The notes beneath the pieces are model-generated. The model was not told the DNA's origin. It did not search any database and worked only from the letters and a program-made list of their open reading frames with translations. Source: Verrucomicrobiaceae bacterium (GTDB lineage Bacteria; Verrucomicrobiota; Verrucomicrobiia; Verrucomicrobiales; Verrucomicrobiaceae). From it: a stretch of DNA of 64,000 bases. Below, piece after piece: positions 24,901 through 32,773 of the stretch; within the stretch, counting starts at the first letter, position 1, and every line of letters starts with the position of its first letter. The position numbers were made by a program, and so were the translations under genes. The stretch spans positions 310,001 through 374,000 of the forward strand of contig JAIXSY010000042.1 in NCBI GenBank assembly GCA_027484445.1, written 5' to 3'.

Positions 24901-25684
24901 CACGGGGGCGAGCCTGGGACTGCTGATCTCCAGTCTAGTCAGCGATAGTCGAACTGCGACCAATGCGATTCCTCTGCTCTTGATTCCGCAGATTATCCTC
25001 GGTGGGGCTCTGATCAAGTATGAGGAGATGAACCGAAACCTAGACTTCGTGTATTCGGTGACGCGCTGGTTGGAGAAAGCAGGGGTGACGGAAGAAGACG
25101 AGCCAAGTAAGCTTAAGGTACCCTTCATTTGCCAATTCATGCCCCTGCGTTGGAGCTATGAGGCGATGCTCATCTCTCAATCAAAGCTGAATCCGCTCAC
25201 TGCGGTGCAAGATGAGCTCGACGCGCGCATCCAGGAACTGGTCAATCTGCCCAAGGAAGTTCGGCTTTCGGCGGATCAGCATCGACAGCTTGATCTCGCT
25301 AAGCAGGCGCTCGCACTGGTCTCTGGTCTTTATGCGAAAGATGCGGACACAGCGGCAGAGATGCTGCGGGAAATCCGCTACGCCAACATGCGTGGTAAGC
25401 TGGACGCTAAGCTGCTGAAGGAAGCTCAGGAGCAGCAAGACGGCATCAGTGCCGAGGAAGTTTACGTGAATCGCAAGGTGCTAGACCTCACCACCAAGGC
25501 AGAAATGGAGCGTTCGGACTATCGCCGCAAGCGCAGCCCAAATGTCTTCTTCGGCAGCAGCAAGCGTTACCTGGGAACGGAGTTCAGCACGCTCTGGATC
25601 AATGGCCTCGTGATTCTCTTCATTGTGGCTTTGGTGCTGACCTGCGTGGAGTTTTCGCTCAGGCGGCAGTTGAAGCGGGTGTGA
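21932..25684 (+). CDS. ABCG-type ABC transporter fused to TerB-like and FHA-like domains
   Basis: Large membrane protein of 1250 aa. In order: a transmembrane segment (about 21-36), a TerB-like helical domain (about 75-190), a beta-rich region with FHA-like repeats (about 210-490; the part around ISLTDGDTITLGEGQFLRC is typical), an ABC ATPase with Walker A GPSGCGKST near 535, signature LSGGERKRL near 640, Walker B VYLFDEPTSG near 660 and H-loop SIHQP, then an ABC2/ABCG permease (about 855-1245) with six or so helices and a charged helical insertion (1090-1200). This reverse order (ATPase before permease) is that of ABCG half-transporters. Start 21932 has GGAG 8 bases upstream; ATG 21992 (MHPWLFLLG) is an alternative. 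The substrate is unknown. Confidence 0.85.
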   Translation: MVAEVMAQSVAKRSEEFQSVMHPWLFLLGLLPLFVLSRRMSTAQMPRPLFQRTPEPAGPVDKARRWWSRIVHKVEDGLQAGATRDAMLPVLIEVFAGFSKLDGEVEEAEIERSLGYLRYDYSGAIYADMRRLYFEALQQPQNLGQRAKELSSQLAMDQKILLCVQLYLLISQSSSNQRQMVEFYLFMTNLGIAAQAIDIVYQLNAGDKTPEGEEFSTKSGQPLETLEISSHASSSVVLRSLSEDSQVTAFRYQNLLLVKNTGKTPILVRSRRLPPGDFSRLYPGERVVVEDVTLDFNELTSYFNAKKTLTGAQLYLILTDTGDAEISPQRTRWTNLRLSFGLGVSVEALRNTNATINGTLLREGTKVEASIEDKIIAYGDIEIALSDLRVRAHEFGGQFRLEGSRNTYLVSNKPELLEEGDILLSEDTEGEILLRIECNYAQKTGTLEVLRSSRPLYMGQIPVRDRISLTDGDTITLGEGQFLRCHFSDRIIEEEKNVIRQMEVRELAHRFDSRDTALDGISFIARRGEMICIMGPSGCGKSTLLRVLGGQLKTKGGEVLMNGLSLYENLESLPPYIAYIPQEDAFDPLLRVQENLDFSVSIRCPHLKQEERRKRVEAKLAELGLADMRKRLAGTPEQKFLSGGERKRLNAGLDMIGISDVYLFDEPTSGLSSKDSEHVLEIIRSLARNKLVLVSIHQPSMRLLQMFDKALLLDKGGKMAFFGTPQGLLEYFWKAYNDETGQREAEMPPNITPDFVFDVLETPLRDISGDIIQERSADGHLVAARRFPPNFWRDRYQSHLLLESMARVQAAPGATNVISRPRDETHGSKSRARSAPKPPKHTLREESILFYTNLKRAFLSKLRNRTNLLTTLLEAPLLALLISSVLKYSEEAQYTFATAFHIPTYLFMSLVVAMFLGLTNSADEIIRDRHLLNRERNHNLRTFYYLCGKVISLSAFALAQCVIYLLIGNAVLEIREMFWVHLWWMFVTSLTGASLGLLISSLVSDSRTATNAIPLLLIPQIILGGALIKYEEMNRNLDFVYSVTRWLEKAGVTEEDEPSKLKVPFICQFMPLRWSYEAMLISQSKLNPLTAVQDELDARIQELVNLPKEVRLSADQHRQLDLAKQALALVSGLYAKDADTAAEMLREIRYANMRGKLDAKLLKEAQEQQDGISAEEVYVNRKVLDLTTKAEMERSDYRRKRSPNVFFGSSKRYLGTEFSTLWINGLVILFIVALVLTCVEFSLRRQLKRV

Positions 25685-26222
25685 TGATGGCAGCGGGTCC
25701 TGCAGCGAGGTAACGGCGGGAAACCTCCACGTACTTTAGGGCCAGTCGGGCATTTGCCTGCTGTTCTGCTGCACTCAATGGTCGGATGATTTTGGCAGGC
25801 GAGCCCATCACAAGTGATCCTGGTGGAATCTGTGTGTTTTTGGTCACCAGTGCGCCTGCAGCGATGATCGAACGCGCGCCAATCACGGCTCCATCCAAAA
25901 GAATGGCCCCCATGCCGACAAGTACTTCGTCTTCCACCGTGCAGGCATGGACCACGGCCCGATGACCAACGGTGACACGATCGCCCAGAGTGCAGGGAAA
26001 AGTATCGCTAACGTGCAGCACGCTGCCGTCTTGAACGTTAGACTGAGAACCGATCTGAATGCGGTGAATGTCAGCGCGAATGACGCTGCCGAACCAGATG
26101 CTCGACTCAGCGCCGATGACCACGTCTCCGATCACGGTGGCTCCTGGAGCCAAGAAAACACCAGCGCCGAAAGTCGGGGTGTGCTCGGGAATCAAGAAAT
26201 TTTTCAGAAGGGAATCGTTCAT
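25659..26222 (-). CDS. Gamma-carbonic-anhydrase-family (left-handed beta-helix) protein
   Basis: Hexapeptide-repeat protein of 187 aa, expected as a trimer. Repeats such as IGDVVIGAESSIWFGSVIRAD run from about 20 to 145, followed by a C-terminal helix. The three zinc-ligand histidines of gamma-carbonic anhydrases are present: H70 (VLH), H87 (GHRAVVH) and H92. The VGMGAILLDGAVIG stretch matches the PaaY/CaiE/YrdA subgroup, whose activity is often weak or unproven. Its end overlaps the end of the ABCG-type gene by 26 bases in convergent orientation. Confidence 0.88.
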   Translation of the reverse strand: MNDSLLKNFLIPEHTPTFGAGVFLAPGATVIGDVVIGAESSIWFGSVIRADIHRIQIGSQSNVQDGSVLHVSDTFPCTLGDRVTVGHRAVVHACTVEDEVLVGMGAILLDGAVIGARSIIAAGALVTKNTQIPPGSLVMGSPAKIIRPLSAAEQQANARLALKYVEVSRRYLAAGPAAIITPASTAA

Positions 26223-26361
26223 AAATCCTTAGGCTAGCGGCTTCGGAGCCGATTTTGAGTTTGACGTTTTTCCGTGGTTAGCCTCTTAATCGCCGGGATG
26301 ACCGCAGCGTAGGCACGCGGACACTATCCCACACATCAGCAACCAACAACCTGACAACACT

Positions 26362-26637
26362 ATGAACAAAGCACAGCTTCTCGAACTCGTTCAGAAGAAC
26401 CTAGGCGCCGAAACCAGCAAACGTGCTGCGGCTGACGCTCTCGAAGCCGTTCTCACGGCTATTGCCAAAGGCGTGAAGAAGGACGGCAACGTCCAGCTCA
26501 TCGGCTTCGGCACCTTCAAGGTCGCTAAGCGCGCTGCCCGCACTGGACGCAATCCCAAGACAGGTGCCTCCATGAAGATCAAAGCCTCGAAGACCGTGCG
26601 CTTCGTCGCTTCCTCTACCTTCAAAGGCTCTCTGTGA
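26362..26637 (+). CDS. hup: HU family nucleoid protein
   Basis: DNA-bending protein of 91 aa, dimeric, that compacts the nucleoid. It starts MNKAQLLELVQ and has the beta-arm signature GFGTFKVAKRAARTGRNPKTG followed by IKASKTVRFVAS, the normal HU pattern and length. It is followed by a strong terminator, so it is monocistronic. Confidence 0.96.
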   Translation: MNKAQLLELVQKNLGAETSKRAAADALEAVLTAIAKGVKKDGNVQLIGFGTFKVAKRAARTGRNPKTGASMKIKASKTVRFVASSTFKGSL

Positions 26638-26661
26638 TCGAACCCCGGTTTTCACCGGTGC

Positions 26662-26701
26662 AAAAAAAGCCCGCAGGCCCGATCCTGCGGGCTTTTTTTT
26701 T
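26662..26701 (+). terminator. Strong, probably bidirectional terminator after hup
   Basis: A long perfect inverted repeat (AAAAAGCCCGCAGG / CCTGCGGGCTTTTT) around a 6-base loop, with A-run on one side and nine T on the other. Confidence 0.93.
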
Positions 26702-26739
26702 AGCCGCTGCCTGAATCCGAAGAGGTGGGGAGAAGCTAC

Positions 26740-26760
26740 TTGATTATAATTATTATAAGG
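26740..26760 (+). promoter_or_regulatory. AT-rich promoter-like element before the acyl-activation operon
   Basis: A short AT-only island with TATAAT at 26745-26750 stands out in GC-rich surroundings, 26 bases before the likely GTG start. No convincing -35 box is seen at the right distance. Confidence 0.35.
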
Positions 26761-26775
26761 CGTCATTTCAGGCTT

Positions 26776-28272
26776 GTGAAGAGTGGCTTTCATTTATCCG
26801 ATTTCTTGAAACGTGCGGCGGTGGATTTCCCGCAGCGCGCCTTCCTGATTGATGACCAGGGCAGTCTCAGTTTTGCGGAGACGGCTCTGCTGGTTGATCT
26901 TCTAGCGCGCAAGATGGTGGCCCTTGGCGTGAAGCCTGGGGATCGCGTGCTGTTGGTCTCTGAAAATCAGATGTCCCTGGTGCTGCACACGCTGGCTGCT
27001 GCTCGTGCAGGGGCTGTGTTCTCTGTGCTGACCTCACAAATCACGGCGGCCTCCTTGGAGCGGATCGTGGCTCAGTGCGAGCCTGCGCTTATCTTGCTGA
27101 GTCGGAGTCGTGAGGATTTGCAACCCAGCTGCGAAGGCTGGCGCTTGTCATGGCTGGATGAGCCTTTGCCCACAGCTGAGACCTTCGCGAGTGTGGAGAT
27201 CGGGCCTTTGGCCGGTGGAGATGAGCTCGCCTTTCTGGTTTTCACCTCAGGGTCCACGGGATTGCCTCGTGGAGTGATGTTGAGCCATGCGAATGTGGAG
27301 TTTGTCACTCAGGCCATTCAGCAAAGGCTGGGCTATGTGGCCACGGATCGCATCGGTGTGTTCCTGCCGCTGTCTTTTGACTATGGGTTCTACCAGCTCT
27401 TTTACGCGATGATGTGTGGTGCGTCGCTTTATCTGGGCCGACCTGAGATGGCAGGTCCTGAATTGCCGAAAATTTTGGCCCGACAGAGCATTACGGTGCT
27501 GCCAGGTGTGCCGACTTTGTTCGCGGGTCTGATCAAGATGCAGTCCTGGCGTCCGGTGGAGCTATCGGCATTGCGTCTGATGACCAACACGGGCGATCAC
27601 TTGCCCCTGCCGCACATCCGTCAGTTGCAGCGTCTTTTTCCTCAGGCGCAGGTTTTTCCGATGTATGGCCTCACGGAGTGTAAGCGGGTTTCCATTTTGC
27701 GTCCTGATGAAATCGACTGCCATGAGAACAGCGTCGGACGTGCTCTGGATGGCACGGAAGTCTGGGCTGAGTCTTCTGAAGGGGAGAGATTGCTTCCAGG
27801 CGGTGTTGGGGAGTTCATCGTCCGTGGTCCGCACGTGGGCCTGGGTTACTGGCGTGCGCCCGAGGAGACGGCGAAGCGCTACCGCACCCAAACGGACGGT
27901 TCTCGTCTGCTGGTGACAGGGGACTATGGGGCGGTGGATGTGGATGGCTTTCTGCACTTTCACGCACGCAGCGATTTCATGATCAAGCATCGAGGCCATC
28001 GCATGAGTCCGGTGGAAATCGAAGAAGCAGCCTGCCGCCTTCCGCACCTGACGTCTGCGGGTTGCATCAAGGATGAAGCCCGAGATCAGCTCTGCCTCTT
28101 TGTCACCACGCATGGAGAAGCCCCGAGTGATGCTGAATTGCTGACCGCTCTGGCCGAACATCTGGAGCGTGCTAAGCTGCCCGATCGCGTCATTCGACTG
28201 CCTGAATTGCCGCGCACCGCCAACCAAAAAGTGGACCGCAAGGCGCTGCGAGCTCTGCTCACTGCGGCATGA
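26776..28272 (+). CDS. AMP-forming acyl-CoA/ACP ligase (exosortase-system type 1-like)
   Basis: Adenylate-forming enzyme of about 498 aa that activates a carboxylic acid with ATP and transfers it to CoA or a carrier protein. Motifs: TSGSTGLPRGVMLSH (A3 phosphate loop), MYGLTE (A5), TGDYGAVDVDGFL (A7), RGHRMSPVEIE (A8) and the C-terminal NQKVDRKAL with the catalytic Lys (A10). I choose the GTG at 26776 because the protein then starts near the usual point; a GTG at 26725 would add an odd Ile-rich stretch over the promoter-like island. It resembles the ligases found with exosortase systems. ATGA overlap with the next gene shows a coupled operon. Confidence 0.85.
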   Translation: MKSGFHLSDFLKRAAVDFPQRAFLIDDQGSLSFAETALLVDLLARKMVALGVKPGDRVLLVSENQMSLVLHTLAAARAGAVFSVLTSQITAASLERIVAQCEPALILLSRSREDLQPSCEGWRLSWLDEPLPTAETFASVEIGPLAGGDELAFLVFTSGSTGLPRGVMLSHANVEFVTQAIQQRLGYVATDRIGVFLPLSFDYGFYQLFYAMMCGASLYLGRPEMAGPELPKILARQSITVLPGVPTLFAGLIKMQSWRPVELSALRLMTNTGDHLPLPHIRQLQRLFPQAQVFPMYGLTECKRVSILRPDEIDCHENSVGRALDGTEVWAESSEGERLLPGGVGEFIVRGPHVGLGYWRAPEETAKRYRTQTDGSRLLVTGDYGAVDVDGFLHFHARSDFMIKHRGHRMSPVEIEEAACRLPHLTSAGCIKDEARDQLCLFVTTHGEAPSDAELLTALAEHLERAKLPDRVIRLPELPRTANQKVDRKALRALLTAA

Positions 28273-29516
28273 GATGGATTATGGACACTGACCTCGCCCA
28301 AGCTTTGACCCGCCTTCATGGCACGCCTCAATACGCCTATGATCTGGGTAATGTGCAGTCACGAGCTTCCGAGCTTTTTGGCTCTTTGCCCGATGGAGCA
28401 GAGGTTTGCTTCTCGTTGAAGTCGAATCCACTTCCAGCCTTGGCACGCCGTCTTGGTCAGGCTGGATGTCGAGCTGAGATTACCTCGACAGGAGAGTTGA
28501 CGGCGGCACTGGCAGCAGGCTTTCCCGGTGAGCGCATGCTGTTCGGGGGGCCTGGAAAAACGGAGGATGAGCTGCGTGCTGCCATGGCCGCTGGCATCCG
28601 TCTGTTCTCTTGTGAGTCGTTTCGTGACTTGCTGGCTCTGTCCACGGTGTGCGGTGCGCTGGGGTGTGAGGCGGGTGTGCTGCTGCGGGTGAATCCGGCA
28701 GAGGCACCTGAGGCGCGGTTGGCGATGACTGGGGTAGAGAGTCAGTTTGGCTTTGCGGAGCCTCTGCTGCTCGATCCTGAGGCGAGAGATCGCGTGCTTT
28801 TGCCCAATCTCGAATTCAAAGGGGTGCACATCTACTTTGGCACGCAAGTGGCAGGAGTGGATGCCCTGGTCACCAACACACGAAGAGCCCTGGAGTGCTC
28901 TGAGCGAATCGAAGCCGCGCTGGGCCTACAGTGCCAGATCTTGAATGCAGGTGGAGGATTCCCCTGGCCCTATGCTAGCGATCATGCGCCGCAGGCTCTG
29001 ACAGGGCTCAAGCAGCGACTGACCGAGCTTTGGCGGGCGTCTGTCATGGCTACTCGTGGAGCAGAGATTTGGTTTGAGTCAGGTCGGTTTCTCTGCGCAG
29101 CCAGTGGGTGGCTCTTGGCGCGTGTGCTGGAGGTGAAGTGCTTTCCGAGCCGTTCTTTTGTGATTCTCGACACAGGCATCCACCACCTTGGTGGCATGGC
29201 AGGTTTGGGGCGTGTGCCTCGCAGCGCGGTGAAGCTGGTGAACTTCAGTTCGGCTGAGCCACAGGGCCCGATGATGACCGCCGATGTCGTGGGGCCGCTC
29301 TGCACACCGCTGGATGCGCTGGCTCGCGGCATTCAGATTCCTGAAGTGAAGGCTGGGGATCTGGTTGGCATCCCGAATGTCGGTGCCTACGGCGTCACGG
29401 CCAGTCTGCTTGGCTTTCTGAGTCATCCTCCGCCAGTCGAGGTCGTGCATGAGCATGGTCAGGTCGTGGAGGTGTGGCGACTGCTGCACGGGCATGAATG
29501 CGTGACGCAGGGTTGA
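28269..29516 (+). CDS. PLP-dependent decarboxylase, alanine-racemase fold (fold type III)
   Basis: Pyridoxal-phosphate enzyme of 415 aa related to diaminopimelate and ornithine decarboxylases. The PLP lysine is K51 in CFSLKSNPLP; the phosphate-binding glycine loop is NAGGGFPWPY; FESGR and the C-terminal CTPLD (in place of the usual C-E-S/T-x-D) and VGAYG mark the active site shared across the dimer. It resembles the decarboxylase seen beside acyl-CoA ligases in exosortase type 1 loci. Here it overlaps the ligase gene by 4 bases and precedes an acyl carrier protein, so it likely acts on an amino acid or on an aminoacyl group in the same pathway. The product is unknown. Confidence 0.85.
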   Translation: MRWIMDTDLAQALTRLHGTPQYAYDLGNVQSRASELFGSLPDGAEVCFSLKSNPLPALARRLGQAGCRAEITSTGELTAALAAGFPGERMLFGGPGKTEDELRAAMAAGIRLFSCESFRDLLALSTVCGALGCEAGVLLRVNPAEAPEARLAMTGVESQFGFAEPLLLDPEARDRVLLPNLEFKGVHIYFGTQVAGVDALVTNTRRALECSERIEAALGLQCQILNAGGGFPWPYASDHAPQALTGLKQRLTELWRASVMATRGAEIWFESGRFLCAASGWLLARVLEVKCFPSRSFVILDTGIHHLGGMAGLGRVPRSAVKLVNFSSAEPQGPMMTADVVGPLCTPLDALARGIQIPEVKAGDLVGIPNVGAYGVTASLLGFLSHPPPVEVVHEHGQVVEVWRLLHGHECVTQG

Positions 29517-29577
29517 TTTCATTCCGTGCTGCTTTAGGAACCGGTTTCCTGCTTTTTCCCCTGCTTTCCCTGAGCCC

Positions 29578-29808
29578 ATGTCCTCTGAAGAACGTCTCAT
29601 CGCCCTCCTGCGTCCCTTTTTGCGCCTGCTGCCAGCTGATGCTGCGCTGCCGATGGATGCTGAGCTTGGCAGACTCGGGCTGGATTCACTTCAGTCGATC
29701 GATCTGCTCATGGCGCTGGAGCAAGAGTTCGGTGTGACGATCCCCGATGAAAAAATCACCGTTGAGTCCTTCACGACACCTGCTCATGTGCTGGCGCTGG
29801 TGAGTTGA
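29578..29808 (+). CDS. Acyl carrier protein
   Basis: Carrier protein of 76 aa. The phosphopantetheine site is GLDSLQSIDLL with Ser37, followed by the acidic helix ALEQEFGVTIPDEKI, as in ACPs and stand-alone peptidyl carrier proteins. It probably carries the group loaded by the AMP ligase two genes upstream. Its 3' end overlaps the convergent creatininase-like gene by 25 bases. Confidence 0.92.
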   Translation: MSSEERLIALLRPFLRLLPADAALPMDAELGRLGLDSLQSIDLLMALEQEFGVTIPDEKITVESFTTPAHVLALVS

Positions 29809-30593
29809 TCGCTGCTTTGAGGTCTTTCGTAGAGTCGTGTGGCATCTGCTGCCGCCAGTTCAATCAGATAGCTGGCAAAACGACCCGCAAGCCGCTCCAG
29901 GTAGGCTATGCCTTTTTCCGCAGTGGCTTGTCTTGGATCTCCCGAGCCGGTGTCATTGGTGGCCTGAGTCCAGGGGCGCTGAGCCCAGGCCCATTTTTCC
30001 TGCAGGGCCTTCAGCACGGGTAGGTTATCGCGTCCCTCACCCCATTCGTCTCTTGGCAGCACCCAGTCGGGGTGCAGATGCAGCATCAGGCTGGTCTCTC
30101 GCTCGTCAGCATGATCTCCGACGATGGCAAAAAGATCAGCCCCACTGTCGATGTGGAACCAGTTCACCACACTCAGAAAGACCTTGGGATGCCGCGCCTG
30201 TAGCTCACGCAAGATCTGGCGGAAGTCATTGCCGCCATGGCCATTGAAGACGACCAATTTCGGCACGCCCACGCCTTCTAGGCTGACGATCACATCCTCC
30301 AGCAACGCCATTTGGGTGCTCGGGTTCATGTTGATGCAAAAGGGGATGTCTGCCTGCCCTGTCTGCACGCCGAACGGCACATTCGGCAGGATGGCCACGC
30401 GTGCGCCTGCCTGCCAAGCGATGCGGCCTGCCTCGGCGGTCAGGGCCTCGTTTTGCAGGCTATCCGTGGCGTAGGGCAGGTGCCAGTTGTGTGCCTCGGT
30501 GGCTCCCCAGGGCAGCACCGCTACCTCATAGCGTGTGGCTTGGACATGTTTCCAGTTCGTTTCGGCGATGATCCAGGGGCGTGGGGGATGCAT
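29784..30593 (-). CDS. Creatininase-family amidohydrolase
   Basis: Metal-dependent hydrolase of 269 aa in the creatininase/MftE fold; members cut amide or cyclic amide bonds, and the substrate here is open. Metal ligands are seen in LPWGATEAHNWHLPYATD (Glu, His and Asp) and in VFNGHGGND, with a further Glu in DERETSLML. I start it at ATG 30593 (MHPPRPWII), because the upstream in-frame part up to 30785 is Arg/Ser-rich and looks untranslated. No link to the neighbouring acyl-activation operon is evident except convergence. Confidence 0.87.
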   Translation of the reverse strand: MHPPRPWIIAETNWKHVQATRYEVAVLPWGATEAHNWHLPYATDSLQNEALTAEAGRIAWQAGARVAILPNVPFGVQTGQADIPFCINMNPSTQMALLEDVIVSLEGVGVPKLVVFNGHGGNDFRQILRELQARHPKVFLSVVNWFHIDSGADLFAIVGDHADERETSLMLHLHPDWVLPRDEWGEGRDNLPVLKALQEKWAWAQRPWTQATNDTGSGDPRQATAEKGIAYLERLAGRFASYLIELAAADATRLYERPQSSDQLTSAST

Positions 30594-30806
30594 GGGTGAA
30601 AATACAGCGCGGGTGCTGCGTTCCTTCCACTGGGTTTCGTGAGGATAGAGATGAAAGATAGACGCCAGAGCGGCGGTTGTGCCCCTCGCTTGACCCGCCA
30701 TCTTTCCCCATCCATGAATGCGGCGATGGGGAGAAGCGCTTGCTTTCACCCTCGCGCACTCTGACTGTATCCATTCCCCCGCCAACTCTGCCTACGACTT
30801 AACCTA

Positions 30807-31529
30807 ATGAAATTTGCCATTTTTGGAGACATCCACGCCAACCTGGAAGCGCTGCAGACAGTGCTCTGGGATGCTCACGAGCAAGGATGTGCCAACCATG
30901 TGTGTCTGGGAGACATCGTCGGCTATGCGGCGAATCCTGCTGAGTGTCTGGAAGCCGTGCGGCAGATGGGCTGTCCCGTGGTGCGTGGCAATCATGATGA
31001 AGGTGCCGCCAGTGAGTCGAATCTGGAAGAGCTGAATCCTCTCGCGCAAGCCGCGTTGCTATGGACACGAGCTCAGCTGAGTGAAGAGCAGCGTCAGTGG
31101 CTTCGCGATTTGAAATTGGTGCGGCAGGTGCGCGATTTCACCATCGTCCACGCCACCTTGGATTCACCTGGCAGCTGGGGATATGTCACGAACCGCTTCG
31201 ATGCGATGGCCAGTTTCAGCTATCAGTTTACCCAGGTCTGCTTTTACGGTCATACTCATGTGCCGCGCATTTTTGAAAAAGACGATTCGGTGCGTGCGGC
31301 TCGCGGGGCTGAGGTGCAGCTCCAGCGCGGGGTGAAGTATTTCGTCAATGTTGGCAGTGTCGGCCAACCACGCGATGGCGACTGGCGTGCCTCGTATGCC
31401 ATTTATGACATGCAGGCGCAGACGATCAGCATTCGTCGTCTTGAGTATGACATTGGCACGACCCAAAAGAAGATCCATGCCGCCGGATTGCCGAGTTTGC
31501 TTGCGGATCGTCTCGCGCTGGGCAAGTAA
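30807..31529 (+). CDS. Calcineurin-like metallophosphoesterase
   Basis: Two-metal phosphoesterase of 240 aa in the YfcE/diadenosine-tetraphosphatase-like group. Motifs: GDIHAN (D8, H10), LGDIVGY (D36), GNHDE (N62, H63) and GHTHVP near 148. All metal ligands are present. The natural substrate cannot be read from the sequence; small nucleotides or cyclic nucleotides are known for relatives. ATG 30807 gives the metal motif at the normal distance from the N-terminus. Confidence 0.9.
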   Translation: MKFAIFGDIHANLEALQTVLWDAHEQGCANHVCLGDIVGYAANPAECLEAVRQMGCPVVRGNHDEGAASESNLEELNPLAQAALLWTRAQLSEEQRQWLRDLKLVRQVRDFTIVHATLDSPGSWGYVTNRFDAMASFSYQFTQVCFYGHTHVPRIFEKDDSVRAARGAEVQLQRGVKYFVNVGSVGQPRDGDWRASYAIYDMQAQTISIRRLEYDIGTTQKKIHAAGLPSLLADRLALGK

Positions 31530-31627
31530 CAGCCTCGAAGACGAACCTTGCGCTCGTTTTCATGTCGGGCTTGCTACTTGAGGTGTGTCGTCTCGCCCGT
31601 CACCGTGATTTTCCTTCGCCTCCTCCC

Positions 31628-32728
31628 ATGTCTTCAGGCAAGCCGCTGCCATGCCTCGCGGACTTTCGCTCTGCGTTGATTGTTAAACCCAGCTCACTGG
31701 GGGATGTCGTCCACACCCTGCCCGCAGCACATGCGATCAAAAAGGCCTTTCCCTACCTGCGGCTTCGTTGGCTGATCAACACCGAATGGGCACCCTTGCT
31801 GCATGGCATACCTTGGCTGGATCGAGTGGTCGAATTTCCACGCAAAAAGTTCAGAGGCCCTCTGGGCCTGATGCGCGCTTGGCAGTGGGCCAAAGTGAAG
31901 CTGCCCAGTCGATTGGAGCCTGAGCTTGTGCTGGATTTTCAGGGATTGCTCCGAAGTGCGCTCCTCTCCCGTGCTAGTGGTTCGAAACCCGTGCTTGGGC
32001 TTTCGGATTCCCGTGAATGCGCCCGTTTGTGGCATGATCACGTCATTGCCGTTGATCCCGATGCTCATGCGGTGGATCGCTACCTGCGCCTCGCGCGTGC
32101 CTTGGGAGTGGAGGTAAAACCGGAAGCCGTTCATTTTCCACTAGCAGAGGGCGTGCTGCCCCCTGAGTGGCCGCAGCGGCAGGACTTGATCGTCATTCAT
32201 CCGTGGTCACGGGGGCAGGGGAAATCCCTCTCCGCAGCTGCCCTTCAGGCTCTGTGTGATGCCCTGGCTCCGCGTCCGGTGATCCTAGTCGGCATCACCG
32301 ATGAGTCAGCTCGGCCTCGTGGTCTGCACATCACGGATCTCAGTGGGCGCACCAGTTTGGCCCAGCTCATCGCCTGCCTACGCGCAGCGCACTGGGTGGT
32401 CAGTGTGGACAGCGGCCCCATGCACATGGCTGCTGCGGTAAATGATCAAACGCTGGCACTGCACACGTGGAGTGATCCCCGCCGCGTGGGCCCCTACAAC
32501 CCACGCGCCTGGGTCTGGAAGGCCGGGCACATAGCTCATCGGCCTGACTTCACCTCAGCGCAGGCTGAGACCTCCTCCGACATCACGCCGGAGGAGGCAC
32601 GCCGCATTGGCTTGTGGTTGCAGACCCAGCTCCAGCCCGCAGGCCATCGCGCAGAAGTCCCACTGGCTGAGACGGTGCTCTGGGATGTGCCCCCACGTCC
32701 GGCGCGTCGTCCACGCGGAGACGGCTAG
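31628..32728 (+). CDS. Glycosyltransferase family 9 (heptosyltransferase-like)
   Basis: GT-B glycosyltransferase of 366 aa, in the family that adds heptose to lipopolysaccharide inner core. N-terminal domain: IVKPSSLGDVVHTLPAAHAIKKAFP, with the D and H typical of heptosyltransferase I (WaaC), and WLDRVVEFP. C-terminal donor-site domain: VIHPWSRG, LSGRTSLAQLIA, VSVDSGPMHMAAA. This supports LPS-type outer membrane synthesis. ATG 31628 (MSSGKPLP) is the likely start. The C-terminal extension of about 50 residues is Arg/Pro-rich. Confidence 0.88.
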   Translation: MSSGKPLPCLADFRSALIVKPSSLGDVVHTLPAAHAIKKAFPYLRLRWLINTEWAPLLHGIPWLDRVVEFPRKKFRGPLGLMRAWQWAKVKLPSRLEPELVLDFQGLLRSALLSRASGSKPVLGLSDSRECARLWHDHVIAVDPDAHAVDRYLRLARALGVEVKPEAVHFPLAEGVLPPEWPQRQDLIVIHPWSRGQGKSLSAAALQALCDALAPRPVILVGITDESARPRGLHITDLSGRTSLAQLIACLRAAHWVVSVDSGPMHMAAAVNDQTLALHTWSDPRRVGPYNPRAWVWKAGHIAHRPDFTSAQAETSSDITPEEARRIGLWLQTQLQPAGHRAEVPLAETVLWDVPPRPARRPRGDG

Positions 32729-32773
32729 TGCTTTTCTTTTGTCGGCAGACTCAGATTCGCCAAGATAGCGCGC

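Noticed and set aside
26725..26775. Upstream start for the AMP ligase
   Set aside because: It would translate the AT-only promoter-like island into an Ile-rich peptide not expected in the family.
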